Source: Mycogone perniciosa
Lineage: Eukaryota; Ascomycota; Sordariomycetes; Hypocreales; Hypocreaceae
Direction of reading: 5' to 3'
NCBI GenBank assembly: GCA_025331125.1
Contig: JAOALB010000152.1
Span: 60,910 to 124,909, forward strand
DNA: 64,000 nt
Below, one piece after another: positions 35,418 to 45,667 of this stretch; positions within the stretch are counted from its first letter, which is position 1, and each line of letters opens with the position of its first letter. The position numbers were made by a program, and so were the translations under genes. The notes below the pieces were generated by a model. That model did no database searches, was not told the origin of the DNA, and saw only the letters and a program-made list of their open reading frames with translations.

Positions 35418-37399
35418 ATGCATTTGCGAAACGGTGCGCCCTCGGCGCTTCTGGCGACAATTCTCGCTGTTCCCCAATTGGCATCCGCTTTCTATCTCCC
35501 GGGTGTCGCTCCGACTTCATATAAACCCGGCGATCAGGTTCCGCTCTACGTCAACAGCATCAAGCCCGTAGCAGCGCCGCAAGATTCTCGACTACACTCG
35601 GTCGTGTCGTACGACTACTACCACCCCGCGTTCCAGTTCTGCCAGCCTGAGGGCGGACCAAAATATGTGTCGGAGAGCTTGGGCAGCATCCTGTTCGGCG
35701 ACAGGATAATGACTTCGCCTTTCGAGCTCAAGATGGGGCAGAATGAAACCTGCAAGCGGCTTTGCAAGTCAGAATATACAGAGGACACGATAAACTTCCT
35801 CGCAACCAGGATTGTGCAGGGCTATAGCTTGAACTGGCTTGTGGATGGCCTTCCCGCGGGCCAACAGATTCAGGACCAACTGACAGGCACGACATTCTAC
35901 AGCCCGGGCTTCTTAATAGGAGATAATGACGATGATGGAAACATTATTTTCAACAATCACTACGAGATTTGGGTCGAGTACCACGAGGTTAGCGGTGACG
36001 AGAACCAGCTCCGAGTAGTTGGCGTCGTGGTTCAGCCGAGCTCGAAGAAATACGACGGAGAGGCTGATTGTGGGGACAATCACCAACCTGTCATCTTTAG
36101 CGACGGAGCGACGAAGCAAGAGGTTGGATTCAGCTACAGCGTATACTGGAGGAAATCGCCTACTGCCTGGGCTACACGGTGGGACAAGTACCTTCACGTT
36201 TTCGACCCCAAGATTCACTGGTTCTGGCTTGTCGACACTGCCATTATTGTTGTCATTCTCGTCCTGACAGTCATGTCTATCCTGGTGCGAACCCTGAAGA
36301 AAGATATTGCCCGATACAATCGCCTTGACCAGATTAGCCTGGATGACCTTAGTGGAACTTCGGCGCTTGAGGATGGGGTCCAAGAAGACTCAGGTTGGAA
36401 GCTGGTTCATGGAGATGTGTTCCGAACTCCATCGCGACCTCTGCTGCTCTCTATTCTCCTGGGCAATGGCGCTCAGCTATTTGTTATGACTGGATGCACA
36501 ATCGTCTTTGCCCTGCTTGGATTCTTGTCGCCATCTAACCGCGGTTCCCTTGGCACTATTATGATTATCCTGTACACCGTGCTTGGCTTCGTTGGCGGAT
36601 ACGCGTCTGCCAGAACCTACAAAGCTATGGAAGGAGAGCAGTGGAAGCTCAACATCGCTCTCACGCCGTTGCTAGTCCCCGGCATTGTATTCAGTGCTTT
36701 CTTCCTCTTGGATCTCTTCCTCTGGGCGAAGCAGTCCTCTGGTGCGGTGCCTTTCACCACCATGCTCGTCATCATTGGTATCTGGTTCATTATATCGATC
36801 CCTCTCTCCTTTGCTGGATCCTGGCTTGGCTTCAAGGCTTCCCAGATCGAGGCGCCGGTTCGCACAAACCAGATTCCCCGCCAGATCCCTCCCGTAACGA
36901 CCTACCTTCAGCCCATCCCCAGCATGTTGATTGTGGGTCTCCTGCCATTTGGTGCCATTTTCGTGGAGCTATACTTCATTATGAGCTCCATCTGGTTCAG
37001 CAGGATCTACTACATGTTTGGCTTCCTCTTCCTCTGCTACGGCCTCATGATTGTCGTTTGCGCTGCTGTCACTATCTTGATGACCTACTTCCTTCTCTGC
37101 GCCGAGAACTACAATTGGCAGTGGAGGTCCTTCCTGGCTGCTGGAATGAGTGGCGGCTACATCTTCCTTAACTGTCTCCTATACCTGGTGACTAAAGTGA
37201 AACTGGGTGGTCTTGCTGGCACGGTTCTATACATTGGCTACAGTGCCTTGATCTCGTTCCTGTTCTTTATTCTTTCTGGTAAAGTTATGAAACCTCTTTC
37301 TTTCCTACTTGTTTCTAACACACCACTTCAGGTACGATCGGATATTTTGCGTCTTGGTGGTTCGTGAGGAAGATTTACTCCTCCATCAAGATTGACTAA
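35418..37399 (+). CDS. EMP70/TM9SF nonaspanin (TMN2-like)
   Basis: Exons 35418-37278 and 37332-37399 give 642 residues. A signal peptide (MHLRNGAPSALLATILAVPQ... cleaved near ASA-FYLPG) leads into FYLPGVAPTSYKPGDQVPL, the hallmark start of nonaspanins. A lumenal domain of about 240 residues follows with an N-glycosylation site at MGQNETC and paired cysteines, then nine membrane helices (first at about 275-295). The 53-base intron near the end is needed to reach TIGYFASWWFVRKIYSSIKID, whose final KxD-type signal is used for Golgi retention and COPI binding in the family. Members act in endosome/Golgi trafficking and in sorting of membrane proteins with glycine-rich helices. Confidence 0.93.
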
Positions 37400-37758
37400 A
37401 TGATGAAGGGTCTCAGAAGGACAGAGTTGGGGGGGGACGTCTGCTCGGCCATCGAGTATTGACAAACGTGTAAGACTACATGTATCAACAGCGTCCGTGG
37501 TGGTTTTATTGCAAGCAAAAAAAGGGGAAAGCCATCTCCCTAGGTATGTGGCGATGACCCTGGGCATCATGATACAGCATGGAGGAGCGTGTGGTGGGCT
37601 AAGATGGGAATAGTAGGAGTATCGTGGGATAGATAAATGACTAATCTAAGACGTTTTATTGCTACCTAAGCTAAGATCTCTATGCGTAGATGCTTTGGAA
37701 TATCTTGCCTATTTCTGATGGCATGCTGACTTGATATCGACTTGCGTGTTCGACGTGA
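37400..37758. other. Convergent 3' intergenic region
   Basis: About 0.36 kb between the stops of the nonaspanin and MED4. Contains a G-run and A-run near 37429-37520. Nothing else seen. Confidence 0.5.
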
Positions 37759-38823
37759 CTAGTCATCATCATCATCGTCGTCCAGGTCATCCAGATTAGT
37801 AAACTGGAACTGCTTCTTCTCAACCGTCCCGGCACTGCCCTTAGCCGCGCCAGGAGCTTCAGAGGAACCACCAGTAACGACACTTGCCCTGCGCCACTCC
37901 GCCTGCTCCTTCTCCCTTTGTCGTTCCCTCTCCTGTCTCAGTCTCTCCATTTCCTCCTTGACCTTTCTCTCACGCTCTGCGCGCTCTTGTTGCTCTCGCT
38001 CTTCTCTCTCCTTGCGCTCCTCTTCCTCCCTGCGCTTGCGGTCCTCCTCAAGAACAGGGTCGTAGCCTTTGGGGTCGATACCTTGCTCAGCGAGGATTTG
38101 GTTTGATGCAAGAGCTCCAGAGCGGATTTTGTCTTCGAGAGGCCAGGGGAAAAAGAGTTGACCTGAAAGGGGATTGAGATACTGGCTGATTCCCTCAGGG
38201 AGACTGGTGTTCATGGAGGCCTGACTCTGTTGTACGGGCGGCTCATTACTGGGTTGTGAGGCGCCATTGATAGGAGCGGGACTCTGCGTGAGATTAGGCG
38301 TGGGCGCTGTAGGTGTCATGGCAGATTGCGGCTGAGAATCCGGGTGCGGAGTTTGCACTTCTGGGGACGGCGAGATCATGTTCAGGGTGGATGCCGGGGG
38401 GAGAGTGGTCTTGCTGATGCGGCGAGCATAGTTGAGGAGCTCCTCGTAGGCGATGGGGTAGTTCGGGTTTGAAGGGTATGTGGTTGTTTGTGTGGTAACG
38501 ATGTCCTTGCGGGTGGTGGCTAGGCTGGTGAGAGTGTCGCGGATTTGCGCGTCAAGGGAAGATGAGAGCTGGCGGAGCTGCTGTATCCGCAGATAATTGT
38601 TTTGATGTGTTTGTACTGCAGAAAAAAACGTAAGCAAGTCACTGACTGAGCGAGGTGCAAAGGATGTCAACAGACCTTCTTCAAGCCCTTTGCTCAGTTC
38701 ATCGTCGGCGGCCTTGAGCTCCTCTGCTTGGACGGTAGATGGATGATATTTGGTGACGGAGTCAATCAAAGTAGCCAGCGCCTTTTCGAGCCGCTCAAAG
38801 CGGCTGTCGATGTGTTTGTCCAT
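37759..38823 (-). CDS. MED4: Mediator complex subunit 4 (MED4)
   Basis: Exons 38823-38676 and 38615-37759 give 334 residues. The N-terminus MDKHIDSRFERLEKALATL and ADDELSKGLEEVQTHQNNYL form the long coiled-coil hairpin by which MED4 pairs with other middle-module subunits. Then come YPIAYEELLNYARRISKTTLPP and FPWPLEDKIRSGALASNQIL, both characteristic. A highly charged Glu/Arg coiled coil and an Asp-only end (DDDDDDD) close the protein. Mediator links activators to RNA polymerase II. The 60-base intron is a multiple of three and stop-free, so an unspliced reading would add 20 residues; the spliced form matches the coiled coil better. The frame upstream of 38823 has no ATG. Confidence 0.9.
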   Translation of the reverse strand: MDKHIDSRFERLEKALATLIDSVTKYHPSTVQAEELKAADDELSKGLEEGLLTSFAPRSVSDLLTFFSAVQTHQNNYLRIQQLRQLSSSLDAQIRDTLTSLATTRKDIVTTQTTTYPSNPNYPIAYEELLNYARRISKTTLPPASTLNMISPSPEVQTPHPDSQPQSAMTPTAPTPNLTQSPAPINGASQPSNEPPVQQSQASMNTSLPEGISQYLNPLSGQLFFPWPLEDKIRSGALASNQILAEQGIDPKGYDPVLEEDRKRREEEERKEREEREQQERAERERKVKEEMERLRQERERQREKEQAEWRRASVVTGGSSEAPGAAKGSAGTVEKKQFQFTNLDDLDDDDDDD

Positions 38824-39103
38824 GCTCTCCTGGACACTGTGTTGAATGGGCTGAACTTGCAGGTTGGAAATCAATCAGCTGGCTAAGCTTGAAAGACAAG
38901 GCTGATGGTAATTTCTGTGGGTCTAGAAAATCGACGTGTGATTGGTTCCGTTGTTCTCAAGGTCCTGGCTTAGTCACGGCCTTAGGCCGAAACCTCGGCG
39001 AGAGTCGCCGACAAACTCGCGCAATTGGAGGGACAACATTTTCGACGACGAATTGACGAGCAATTGAACGGCAGAATCGGCCTCAACCGCCCCCTCAGTC
39101 AAG
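38824..39103. promoter_or_regulatory. Short bidirectional promoter, MED4 / QCR10
   Basis: 280 bases separate the divergent start codons. No specific binding site is assigned; compact head-to-head spacing suggests a shared promoter. Confidence 0.45.
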
Positions 39104-40018
39104 ATGGTTTCCCAGGTACGTTTTCAGTCTTTACCGATGATGCTGATACGGAGTCTACGGGCCTTGAAACAACTTTGCGAACGGAATGGACCTGGTGGAC
39201 TGACATATGGCTTAGACTCCCGTCCGCTTTGCGGAATTCAAGAGCGCCCACGGCCCCAAGTACGTCCTCGTTTACCTCTCCCTGCGCACGAAGATCTATC
39301 AACCCGGTCCATTCCAGCGGACATGCAATGCTGCTGCGAAGCTCTCTTTGGCTGTGTGGTGTGCGCATAGCTTTAGAGATGGAACTGACCAGTTCCTAGG
39401 TACTCTTTCCAGCCTAACTTCCGTGGTATCACTGCCCAGACTGCTACCCGATTGTAAGTCACCGGGACTTTTTTTTGTTATTTTGGATAGCGGAAGGCAT
39501 GGAGGACGAGAAACGGGGACTGAGCTTCACCATGCGATTTTGTCGACAACAACGGGTCTCTAAACCGATGGGCGATGTTTATGATATCTGCGGCTCTCAG
39601 CTTGTTATGAAGAAGATCTTGGCTCCATCTCAGGATAAGAGGGGAGCAGCCTTCGTTGAAACACTTGTGTTAGGGGGGAGACTACGGATATTGCGACTTT
39701 GGGCTGGATGGACGACGGTTTGCATGGATCTCGCTAACATCGTAATAGCGGTTTCCGAGCTGCTTTCCTCGGCGGTGGTCTCGGTGTGGCTGCTCTTCTC
39801 TACGCTTCCAGCCTGCCTCGCGTCCGTGCCGACATCCTCTCAGTGAGTATTGCGACCTCATAGCCGATTTTAGGACATAGTATTGACGCCGCATTCAGAA
39901 ATTCCCTGTCGTCGGACGTCTCTTCGAGAAGGAGGAGATTCACCCGGCTGACAACGTGAGTCCTGATGCCCTACAGTATGTGTGGACTAACTTGCTAACC
40001 ATGGGTTAGCCCTTCTAA
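39104..40018 (+). CDS. QCR10: QCR10, cytochrome bc1 complex subunit 10
   Basis: Six small exons (39104-39115, 39216-39259, 39400-39453, 39749-39842, 39899-39955, 40010-40018) total 270 bases and 89 residues. All introns have GT-AG ends; lengths are 100, 140, 295, 56 and 54. The product reads MVSQTPVRFAEFKSAHGPKY, then FQPNFRGITAQTATRFGF, one membrane helix (LGGGLGVAALLYASS) and VRADILSKFPVVGRLFEKEE followed by HPADNPF. The helix plus KxPxLG and PxDxPx ending match yeast Qcr10 (KIPLLGP...PEDKP). The subunit sits at the edge of complex III in the mitochondrial inner membrane. The first exon holds four codons and the last only two plus the stop, so the gene is nearly invisible to simple frame scans. 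Confidence 0.88.
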
Positions 40019-40555
40019 ACGTCTGATAGACGATGGGTGGTGGATTTGCAATAAAAATACGTGCAGTGACTCGACAGCTTGCCTTTGTATAAAATATACA
40101 CAATAGACGTTTCCTAAGCTGACCGTATCTATTTGCTTTCAACTATCCTGGTCTGACTGTGAATGTGGTTTCTCAGATCATGTTCAGGCTTGATATGCGC
40201 GTGACACTGAGTGATGAAAGAAACACCTGTATTTGAGAGACTTTTGAAATCAATATTTGTAGAGAGTTTATTCTATCAGGCACACTGTTAACGTAGAGAA
40301 CCTCTTACTATTTGGTATTGTCAGCTTGATTGTGCAATACAGTGTTAATTACACTATATCAACACTGTAGGAAGCTCACCAATCTTGACAGCTAATCCCA
40401 TTTCAACCACTCGCTTCTAAATGAAGACATCAGGAGCCGACAATTCATCTCAAAATTCGTCAATGTGATATAAATCCAGCAATCACATATCATGGTAAAT
40501 TCCCGGTAATAGGGAAATCTTTTACAAGGCTGTAGCCAAGGAGCCTATCCGTACC
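40019..40555. other. Intergenic region upstream of ALG10
   Basis: About 0.54 kb, AT-rich, holding the QCR10 3' end and the ALG10 promoter. No further feature seen. Confidence 0.5.
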
Positions 40556-42953
40556 ATGGCATCCAACACAATTGCTGATCAGCTCCCTGCGAGTTGGGGC
40601 CAATTCGAATTCGCGACATGGGCGGCCTGCGCGGCTCCCATAGCACTATTGATTCACCTTGTATTCTCCAAAGGCCAGAGCAGCAGCGCAGGGGCGTTAG
40701 GGATTGTCTTCCCTGTGTGTCTGGCCACCGCGAGTTTCCTTTGGCTTGGAATAGTGTCTAGCATTATTCCCGAACCGTATCTTGTGAGTTTACTCGGCAA
40801 TTGCAGCGAAATCCTCACCATAACTAACAGTTGGATAGGACGAAGTGTTCCACATCCCTCAGGCGCAAAGATACTGTGAAGGGAAGTTTTTAGAATGGGA
40901 TGACAAGATCACCACTCCACCAGGACTGTAAGTGAATGCTATGATGTAGGGGAAATGAACAGGAGGCTGATATTACCAGATACTGGTTATCAATCTTGAT
41001 ACCACAAGCCGCGAAGAGTAGTGGCTTGATAGCTGCCTATAGTTGCGATCCAAAGACCCTTCGTGCTACGAGTGCTGTTGGATTGGTTATCCTGAGCTAC
41101 CTGGCCCTTCTCTGCCGCCGAGAGATCGAGGCGCGTCTCTACGAAGGGCATTCGTCGGTCAAGTTCAATGCTTTTTCCCAGTATGCGATGCATACAGCAT
41201 TCAACATTGCGTTGTTCCCACTGCTATTCTTCTTCTCAGGGCTGTACTACACAGACGTCGTTTCTACAGTTGTGGTACTCGCCGCGTTCTTGAACCACTT
41301 GCATCGTGTTGGTCAAACTCGCAACTCATTCCCCAATGACATCTTCACGATTTTCCTTGGAATTTGTACGCTTGTCATGCGACAGACGAATGTGTTTTGG
41401 GTTGTTGTTTTCATGGGAGGCTTGGAAGCCGTCCACGCCGTCAAGAGCCTTCGGCCTAAGCAAATCCACCAGCCATCCATTACAACATTATCTGAGCAAC
41501 TGATTTTCTTTGCAAAGGGATTTTCAGTCGGAAACGTACACGATCTGCCTCTACATATGGCATATCCTGAAGGCAAGATTCTCGTCATTCAACCCTGAGC
41601 TTGGGCTAACGGGTGATGTAGATATGCTGTTCACCATCGTCAGTTTGGTTCTAGCTTCCATATGCAACCCGGTCCGTGTTCTGCGACAAGTATGGCCATA
41701 CATCGCCGTGCTCGCTACCTTTGCTAGATTCGTTGTATGGAACGAAGGCGTTGTTCTCGGTGAGTATTTTATCTTGGCGATGTCGGGGATGGAGTGCTGA
41801 CTCTCTAACAGGGGACAAATCAAACCATGTGGCTACCATCCATCTCGCGCAGATGCTTTATATCTGGGCGTTCTTTGGCTTTTTCTCATTGCCACTCTTC
41901 TTGCCATACGTCATCCCGATCATCAACACTTTCCGAGCTATTTGCGGGTTAACTGGCAGCCACCCTCGCTCTCCTAATTCTTCATCATCGGTTAGCGCTG
42001 TCGCTGGGAAATCGGGATCTTCGGGAAGAAACGCCAGTTCTGATCCCAAGGCGGGGAAGCAAGCTAGCAATAGCACTTTGAATGCTTCTGCTTCAGCTCA
42101 TCCGTCATACCCGCTATGGCAGTTTGCAGCCTTCTTCAATGGCAGATACTTGTGGCCAATTTACTTGGCTGCAACATTTGTTCTCTCCGGGCTGATAGTC
42201 CGTTACAACACCATCATTCACCCCTTCACATTAGCGGATAACCGCCACTACATGTTTTACGTCTTCCGATACACCATCCGACGCGCAAATTGGATCCAGT
42301 TTGCCCTCATATTACCTTATACAATCAGCCGCTGGATGGTGTGGGGATCCTTGTCCGGATGTTCAGAATGGGAGGCTGGAACTCACAAACAGGCATGCTC
42401 CGCATACTATCACGCCCACCGCCCCTCACCATTTAGAAGCGATCCATTTAGGGTGGCCTATGATAACCGACAGGATCCGACCAACGCTTCGGCGGCCGGA
42501 GATACTATTCAGGACTCGGAGGATGTGCAAACAGCCAAGCAGCTAGAGGAGGCATTCGCCAATGACCCTCTGTTATTCTCCACAGAACCAGTGTCGACGT
42601 CCACGGGGTTGATATTCCTGCTAGCGACGACGCTGTCTCTCGTGACCGCACCGTTGGTAGAGCCTCGTTACTTCATTATTCCATGGGTGATGTGGCGGCT
42701 TTTGGTTCCCGCTTGGAGGTTGCATGATCATCGAGATTTGAATAGCATGTTTGATGGCGTTGTCCCTACATCTAGCTGGGGTAGGGCAGTGAGTTTTTTC
42801 AACCACCATGACATGAGACTTATCCTTGAGACGGCGTGGTTCATTGTAATCAACCTAGCGACGGGTTACATCTTCCTCTTCAAGCCTTACCTCTGGAAGG
42901 CTGAGGATGGAAGTCTGCTAGACGAAGGACGACTTCAGCGGTTTATGTGGTAG
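40556..42953 (+). CDS. ALG10: ALG10 (DIE2), terminal alpha-1,2-glucosyltransferase of the lipid-linked oligosaccharide
   Basis: Five exons (40556-40783, 40839-40927, 40980-41572, 41622-41759, 41812-42953) encode 729 residues. DEVFHIPQAQRYCEGKFLEW and DDKITTPPGLYWLS at about 77-112 are the ALG10 signature in the first lumenal loop. Many membrane helices follow, with LVMRQTNVFWVVVF, NPVRVLRQVWPYIAVL, NHVATIHLAQMLYIW and VEPRYFIIPWVMWRLL, all typical. The enzyme adds the third and last glucose in the ER lumen using Dol-P-Glc. The third intron (41573-41621, 49 bases) begins GCAAGA, not GT; it has a CTAAC branch and splicing gives AYPEDMLFTIVS, so a GC-AG intron is the best reading. A Ser/Ala-rich insertion lies at about 405-450 in a loop. 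Confidence 0.94.
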
Positions 42954-43309
42954 ACAATGATGAGGTGTTGAATAATAGACGAAAGAACACTTTTATTTGT
43001 TCCGATATCTCGCTCCCCTGTTCTCGCGATAGATATGACGATGACTGGCCCAAGGTTCCCAAATTTTAACGCCAATGTCCCATGGTCCCAGGTCCCTGAT
43101 CCGAATTCCCAAATGAATGCCTTTCCTCGGCAGTTCTGGTCCAATTTCGCAGCCCGATTTCCCAATTTCCCAAAAAGTGAATTTGCCAATCTCAGAATTC
43201 CCGACCGCGCGCATTTCCATCATTCTAAGTTATGTATTTACTTTGTCCCATGCCCTCATAATTAGAAGGGAAAAAAAACGGTTGTTACTTCTCCGCAGCA
43301 TCTTTTGGT
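42954..43309. other. Convergent 3' intergenic region with TTCCCAA words
   Basis: About 0.36 kb between the stops of ALG10 and the small conserved gene. TTCCCAA occurs several times between about 43050 and 43175. Open frames on both strands are an effect of this simple composition. Confidence 0.5.
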
Positions 43310-43747
43310 CTATAAGCTCAGTCGATCCAAGCTTAGACCGTCGTTACTTCGTACCCTCCTAATGACACCCAGTTTAAAGAACTTCTCCTCGCCTCCAGCT
43401 GTCCTGCCGCCGATGTACCACTTATCTGCACCGATGGCATCGCGAAAGCCCTCGCTACTGCTATCGCTGCCCCTTCGGCGAGAGCCGTGTGGGATGGGGA
43501 TTGGACTGCCGGGTGAGCCACGGGGAGAGTGGATGGCGACGTTGGCAGTGGTGGAAGCATTGGTGGAGATTGAGCGGGAGGTATTGGACGTTGACGAAGC
43601 GACGGCGACGGCAGCAGAAGTTGAAGAGGAGGAAGCGGCTTGGCTGGTGTGTTTGCTGGCCTGCTGAGTAGTGGCCTGGAGAGAAGGGGCTGCTTGTCGG
43701 AAGGAGGCGAAGAATGAGGAGAGGAAGAAGGGTCGTTGTGATGGCAT
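43310..43747 (-). CDS. Small conserved fungal protein of unknown function
   Basis: A single exon of 145 residues starting MPSQRPFFLSSFF. The first 85 residues are Ser/Ala/Thr/Gln-rich and likely disordered. The end is different in character: RRRGSDSSSEGFRDAIGAD, then KWYIGGRTAGGEEKFFKLGV and RSNDGLSLDRLSL. I recall this KWYIGGRTA...KFxKLG...SxDxLSLDRLS ending from small uncharacterised ascomycete proteins; this is memory, not a search. RRRGS and RRVRS are possible basophilic-kinase phosphorylation sites. No membrane segment or enzyme motif is visible. The upstream gap is 1.9 kb. Confidence 0.65.
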   Translation of the reverse strand: MPSQRPFFLSSFFASFRQAAPSLQATTQQASKHTSQAASSSSTSAAVAVASSTSNTSRSISTNASTTANVAIHSPRGSPGSPIPIPHGSRRRGSDSSSEGFRDAIGADKWYIGGRTAGGEEKFFKLGVIRRVRSNDGLSLDRLSL

Positions 43748-45667
43748 TTTCGGTTCGGTGTGTGGTGGTTGCTGTGGAGAGAGGATTGTTGTTTTTTTGG
43801 TGGTTGTCGGTGAGGTTGGTGGAGAGGGTAAACCCGTGGGGCACTGTTTGCCTACAGGGAACTGCGTGTGGGAGAAAATAAAAATAAAAATGCAAATGAA
43901 ATGCTGTATCCCGATTTCCTGGGACCTTTTTGAGGGTCGGAGACGGGTATCGAATGCGAGAGTCCTCGTTGGGTTGCGGTGAAGCCTCAGATGTGGAGGC
44001 GGGTTCGGTCGTGTCTATCGCGGATAGGCCTCTTCGTTCTGTGGCGAGAAATAAAGCGAGGAATGCCACGCGGGCTTTAAAGGCGTTGTCGTCTATATGT
44101 CGTCTTCGTTCGTTCGTCGTCGTCGTCGTCGACAGCCACGTGGCAGCGATGTCCAACAGGAGAGAAGAAGAAGAAGAGGAGACGTCACGATTCCATCTGA
44201 AGAGATGGAAGAGAGTCCGTGTGCTCTTGAACCTGAACGAGGGAGGTTAATCAGGATCTGACGTCGAGGCCTCGGCAAAACCCGGGGAAACAGAAGTGAG
44301 TAATGGCGGGGTTACAATAGGTCAAAAATCCGGGGTCATAACCTGGATGGCCTACCCGTAGTACAAGGTAGGGAGGTACATGTGCTTATGCTAGCTACGA
44401 GTACGGAGTAGGTAGGGAGTTCACGGACCGCACAGTTCATTACCTGTGCACAACTGCCGCAGCGTTTCTTCTGCAAAAGAATGGAAAATGGAAAGCCCGA
44501 AAAGCCCGAGGCGTTGATTCCGGTGGGCCGATGATTGACGGCGCTGAACCGATGAATGCGGGGGAGCCATCCTATTACTACGGAGTACGGAGTACTTCGT
44601 ATTGTTATTATTGCCGTTTCCAGAACAAATAACACTTCGCTTCTGATGTTGTAATGATGATCTGCATATCGAGCATCTTTTTTTGTGTTACAAGAGGGAG
44701 TCTATGGCGTCAGACACACAATCAGGAACGCATCCAGTCAGACCAGAGAAAATGGGTTTCCCTCCCCCCTGAAGCTCTCGGAGTTGTTTGTTTGCGATGT
44801 CCATTAACTGTGGGCCAGTTATAACCGCCCAACCTCCCCTGGCTGAAATGCGGTGGCGCCGCATTAACCTGTGGCGCCGCAACAAACCGTGATGAGATGC
44901 AGTTCTCCGCATACTGACTATCCAACAGCGTGCTAGCTTAAGCTCGCCAATTCTCAGTAGATGGTCTTGCTTGGCTCAACTTTGGTAAATGAAAAGTGAC
45001 GATGACTGAGGTGTGCTAAGATTCAGAAAGCTGCTCAACATGCCAAGTACGAAATACGAAGCACAGTGGTTCATGTCTACCAATACTTGAACACACTTTC
45101 ACCAAGGCCCAGTTCTATGGAAAGCTAGGGAAGAGATTGACTTAGGAGTAGCAAGAGTAATTACGTCTTGGTTGGCAATAGTGTCTACTTCGTACTCCGT
45201 ACTACTACTCGAGTAGAACCGGAAAAGAATGGTACTGGACGATTATGGCTACAAAATACAACTTAAAGTATCATCATTATTATATGTACTTTGTATGTAG
45301 GTATATTTTATGGCGCCATCAGCTCTCCAAATATCGATGCATGATTGACTGCTCGTGATGTCCACAGCGGGGCGTTACACATGCTTCGTCCCGTGTCCTG
45401 TCTCTATCACATGGCAAAAACAGCCCCACCCTGACTGTCACCTTCGGCATGAAGTAAGTCACTCAAAACAACAAAGATGAAAATAAATATCAAAATATAA
45501 AGAGAAAAATAATAATAGACAGAGGTGAGTAAAAGACACAATAGCCATGAATCTACAGATGGTCAGATTGTGACTAACTTATCAAGCATAAAAATTTAAA
45601 GAAGAAATCACTCACTGTACCGGTCTGCATACACCTCAAGTTCAGAGCTTCTCTCACCTACAACAAG
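43748..45667. other. Divergent intergenic region
   Basis: 1.9 kb between the small conserved gene (minus) and the esterase gene (plus). It includes the leader of the former, overlapping TACGGAGTA and TACTTCGTA words at 44579-44601, more near 44398 and 45188-45205, and two copies of GTGGCGCCGCA at 44853 and 44871. No protein or RNA gene is supported. Confidence 0.5.
44579..44601. repeat. Overlapping TACGGAGTA / TACTTCGTA words
   Basis: TACGGAGTA occurs at 44579-44587 and 44586-44594, directly followed by TACTTCGTA at 44593-44601, each overlapping the next by two bases. The set is a clear example of the dispersed word family seen in the non-coding gaps. Confidence 0.8.

Noticed and set aside
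42935..43265. Repetitive frames on both strands around TTCCCAA words
   Set aside because: Simple composition between two convergent stops; the translations mirror each other and match no family I know.
43461..44156. 231-residue minus-strand frame overlapping the small conserved gene
   Set aside because: It lies in another frame across the leader and the Ser-rich coding part; Thr/His/Arg-rich translation without motifs. The 145-residue frame has the conserved ending.
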